The notes below the pieces were generated by a model, which ran no database searches, had not been told where the DNA came from, and saw only the letters and a list, made by a program, of their open reading frames with translations. A stretch of 32,889 nt of DNA from a virus. The DNA is taken from positions 1 to 32,889 of the IMG/VR virus record IMGVR_UViG_3300020578_000267. The stretch is one strand, 5' to 3'. Positions 30,780 to 32,889 of this stretch are shown one piece after another; within the stretch, counting starts at the first letter, position 1; each line of letters begins with the position of its first letter. The position numbers and the translations under genes were made by a program.

Positions 30780-32889
30780 ATGGCAGTTTATGTCTATAAT
30801 CTAGATAATCCAGAAGTAAATAATCCATATTCTACCGAAGATTATGGATTAATTTCGTCTGCATCAACATCTTCGGAGGATATTGGAGCTGTAAGTGATG
30901 GAAGTCCAACTTTTAATTTCTTAGAAGATGACTGGTATAATATCTCTGTTAGCGAGTCATTAGTTCCTTACGGTAATATAGGTACATTAAGTACTCTACA
31001 AGAATCTGCAAGTTATCAATATATTTCTTCTGGTATACTATTTGAATTTACAAGTGAAACTCTAACTGAAAATGTTGTATTTACTTGGGTAGGAAATGGT
31101 ACTGTATTTGAGATAGGAAATGGTCTAGAAAGGACCGTAAATGCATATCTGTCTTCTGGTACTCTCCGACTAGATACAGCCGTCGCCGAGACGGCCCTAG
31201 AGTCCACTACGATAAGTCCTGTAGGAGATACTACTCTCTACACAATTACTGGTAACTATACAGGCTTACAGTTCATTGCTCAAATTCCAGAGAATACTCA
31301 ACTCTTCAGTATTTCTGGAGTAGCTATAGAGAATGATACAGAATCTTATGTTGGTTCAGGAAATATACAGATATTTGGAAGCGCGGAAGAACGATTTATA
31401 ACAGGTAATTATACGGGATCTGGCACTCTTTTCAGTTTAGATACTGCTGAAGAAAGTATTACTTATGACTATAATGAATCTTCAATAACTGAAAGTATTG
31501 TTGATTATGGTAGTATTGTAGATGTTTTATCTGGTATTCCCCTTGATTATGGTCAAGTATCAGGAACACCAATTCCACAAATTGGCGATTATGCTTTTAT
31601 TGTTGATCCAGTAATACCATATCCATTTGGAGGAATGTCTCTAAGTGGATCAGCAATATGTTCTGCAAACTATAGGCTTTATATTGATGGTATTGCGATA
31701 GTAAGAGCTTCTTATTCAGAAGTTGTTTCTGGATCTATAGTTTTATCAACTTCTGCATTAGAGTCTGAAACTGAATCTTATATAGGTTTAGGCACTCTAA
31801 CATTCTCTGGAACAGCTCTAGAAGCTTATTCAGCTCAGACTCCAGAGAATACTCAACTCTTTACTATTTCTGGAACAGCTCTAGAGGCTTATTCAGCTCA
31901 GACTCCAGAGAATACTCAACTCTTTAGTATTTCTGGAGTAGCTGTAGAAAAAGATGTAGATTCCTATGTTGGCTTAGGTACTCTAACATTCTCTGGAACA
32001 GCTCTAGAGGCTTATTCAGCTCAGACTCCAGAGAATACTCAACTCTTTAGTATTTCTGGAGTAGCTCTAGAAGCTTATTCAGCTCAGACTCCAGAAGACT
32101 TTGTTCTTTATACTTTCTCTGGAACAGCTCTAGAGGCTTATTCAGCTCAGACTCCAGAAGACTTTGTTCTTTATACTTTCTCTGGAGTAGCTGTAGAAAA
32201 GAATACAGAATCTTATGTTGGTATTGGTACACTATTTGAATTTGGTCAGTTAGTTGAAAGGGTCACTTATGATTATAATGAAAGTTCTATCATTGAAGGT
32301 GCTTTGGATTATGGATTAATAATTCACAATCCAACTGAACAACCCGCTGATTATGGTGATGTATATCTATCGCCAACTGGACTAACACTTGATTTTGGTG
32401 AAGTAAGTGCTGTAGTTCCATCTATTGTCGGTGAACTTGTATATCCATTTGGACCGATTAATGTTGTAAATGGATTTAGCCCACAGGATACAGAAGCTTA
32501 TCCTGGAGGTCCTAGTGTAGGTAAATCCTGGAGTTTTACTAGAAAGGGATATATCGGTGATACTGCTTTATATTCTATTTCTGGAATTGCTTCTTGTCGA
32601 GAAACAGCCGCCTATAATTACTTTCCTTCTGGATTATTTACAATTACCAATACTTCTATCATACACCCATTTGTAGATTACACTCCACATTATGGTATTG
32701 AAAAGAATATTGGTATTGGAACTACCGGAATTAAAATTTCTGGAGAACTATTACATCCAAATATTGATTACACTCCACATTATGGTATTGAAAAGAATAT
32801 TGGTATTGGAACCACAGGAATTCAAATCTCTGGAACTGCTCTAGAGGCTTATTCAGCTCAGACTCCAGAAGATTTAGTTCTTTATACGT
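30780..32889 (+). CDS. Repeat-built fibre-like protein, 3' end cut off by window
   Basis: ATG 30780 opens a frame with no stop to the end of the window (703 codons). An in-frame TAA at 30756-30758 rules out a distant upstream start. The N-terminus is MAVYVYNLDNPEVNNPYSTE; the first 100 residues look like a capping domain. The body is made of short beta repeats of about 20-21 residues starting SGTALEAYSAQTP or SGVAVEK, interspersed with DYNESSI and YPFGG blocks that recur 804 bases apart. A 30-residue DYTPHYGIEKNIGIG unit occurs twice near the end. There is no Cys-rich, enzymatic or membrane element. Such repetitive, Gly/Ser/Thr-rich proteins are usually tail fibres or adhesins; the receptor end is not visible. 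No clear late promoter precedes it, so transcription may come from read-through or an unseen promoter. Confidence 0.8.
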   Translation, partial: MAVYVYNLDNPEVNNPYSTEDYGLISSASTSSEDIGAVSDGSPTFNFLEDDWYNISVSESLVPYGNIGTLSTLQESASYQYISSGILFEFTSETLTENVVFTWVGNGTVFEIGNGLERTVNAYLSSGTLRLDTAVAETALESTTISPVGDTTLYTITGNYTGLQFIAQIPENTQLFSISGVAIENDTESYVGSGNIQIFGSAEERFITGNYTGSGTLFSLDTAEESITYDYNESSITESIVDYGSIVDVLSGIPLDYGQVSGTPIPQIGDYAFIVDPVIPYPFGGMSLSGSAICSANYRLYIDGIAIVRASYSEVVSGSIVLSTSALESETESYIGLGTLTFSGTALEAYSAQTPENTQLFTISGTALEAYSAQTPENTQLFSISGVAVEKDVDSYVGLGTLTFSGTALEAYSAQTPENTQLFSISGVALEAYSAQTPEDFVLYTFSGTALEAYSAQTPEDFVLYTFSGVAVEKNTESYVGIGTLFEFGQLVERVTYDYNESSIIEGALDYGLIIHNPTEQPADYGDVYLSPTGLTLDFGEVSAVVPSIVGELVYPFGPINVVNGFSPQDTEAYPGGPSVGKSWSFTRKGYIGDTALYSISGIASCRETAAYNYFPSGLFTITNTSIIHPFVDYTPHYGIEKNIGIGTTGIKISGELLHPNIDYTPHYGIEKNIGIGTTGIQISGTALEAYSAQTPEDLVLYT
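31806..32243 (+). repeat. Tandem 63-nt coding repeats (21 residues)
   Basis: Seven consecutive in-frame units occur: 31806-31868, 31869-31931, 31932-31991 (60-nt variant), 31992-32054, 32055-32117, 32118-32180 and 32181-32243. Units 1, 2, 4, 5 and 6 share SGTALEAYSAQTPE (with V for T in unit 5) with near-identical DNA; units 3 and 7 are the SGVAVEK ... SYVG variant. Two endings alternate: NTQLFSI-type (units 1, 2, 4) and DFVLYTF-type (units 5, 6). Confidence 0.92.
32676..32834 (+). repeat. Two copies of a 90-nt-period repeat
   Basis: Copies begin at 32676 and 32766. About 69 bases are nearly identical, encoding DYTPHYGIEKNIGIGTTGI followed by a Lys or Gln, Ile, Ser and Gly. They are preceded by HPFV and HPNI respectively. 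The unit is joined to the 63-nt family by the common SG boundary. Confidence 0.88.
32829..32889 (+). repeat. Further copy of the 63-nt repeat, cut by window end
   Basis: TCTGGAACTGCTCTAGAGGC begins another SGTALEAYSAQTPE unit with a D-L-V-L-Y-T ending. It lies about 585 bases after the previous tandem block, so the repeat family continues beyond the window. Confidence 0.85.

Noticed and set aside
32047-32232. Repeat-containing - strand frame (61 codons)
   Set aside because: Its repeats are only the reverse complement of the 63-nt repeats in the + strand fibre-like gene.
31806-32243. Possible CRISPR array
   Set aside because: Units are contiguous, in frame and coding, with no spacers between repeats.

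Overview
The window looks like part of the virion-structure (late) region of a T4-like myovirus. It most likely infects a marine picocyanobacterium (cyanophage type). Every convincing gene is on the + strand, genes are packed with overlaps or gaps of a few bases, the DNA is AT-rich, and late-promoter-like NTAAATA motifs sit between gene groups. The order gp25 - gp6 - gp7-like - gp8 is the T4 baseplate-wedge order. YHYH, DUF4815 and GxGY-type beta repeats are what I associate with T4-like cyanophages. Host assignment is inference; no host gene, tRNA or integrase is visible.

Layout. 1-1153: five small genes of unknown role (a partial, very basic protein; a 36-aa basic peptide; a 51-aa Pro-rich peptide; a 155-aa and a 79-aa protein). 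1194-3460: baseplate wedge genes 25 and 6. 3462-19220: a 15.8-kb gene for a 5252-residue protein. It carries the conserved T4 gp7 core at both ends of a roughly 2,200-residue insertion, then a long tail of helical modules, beta repeats and a seven-repeat beta-propeller. 19244-20839: gene 8, enlarged by an internal insertion. 20846-28348: a 2500-residue DUF4815 virion protein. 28350-28595: a small coiled-coil protein. 28619-30682: three tail or fibre-associated proteins. 30719-30758: an intrinsic terminator. 30780 to the end: an open, repeat-built fibre-like gene that runs off the window.

How it works together: the wedge proteins (25, 6, 7-like, 8) should build the baseplate arms, and the DUF4815 protein and downstream genes probably decorate or extend the baseplate and fibres. 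Late-promoter motifs at 211, 1172, 19217, 28591 and 29624 divide the region into transcription units. In three of them the TAA stop of the upstream gene lies inside the motif.

The most unusual content is modular protein architecture: the gp7 core split by a giant insertion, the same small beta modules reused in several neighbouring proteins, a C-terminal propeller, and near-identical 63-nt repeats in the last gene. There is no gene-free stretch over 100 bases except within the cut-off ends. Homology statements come from memory of protein families, not from a database search.
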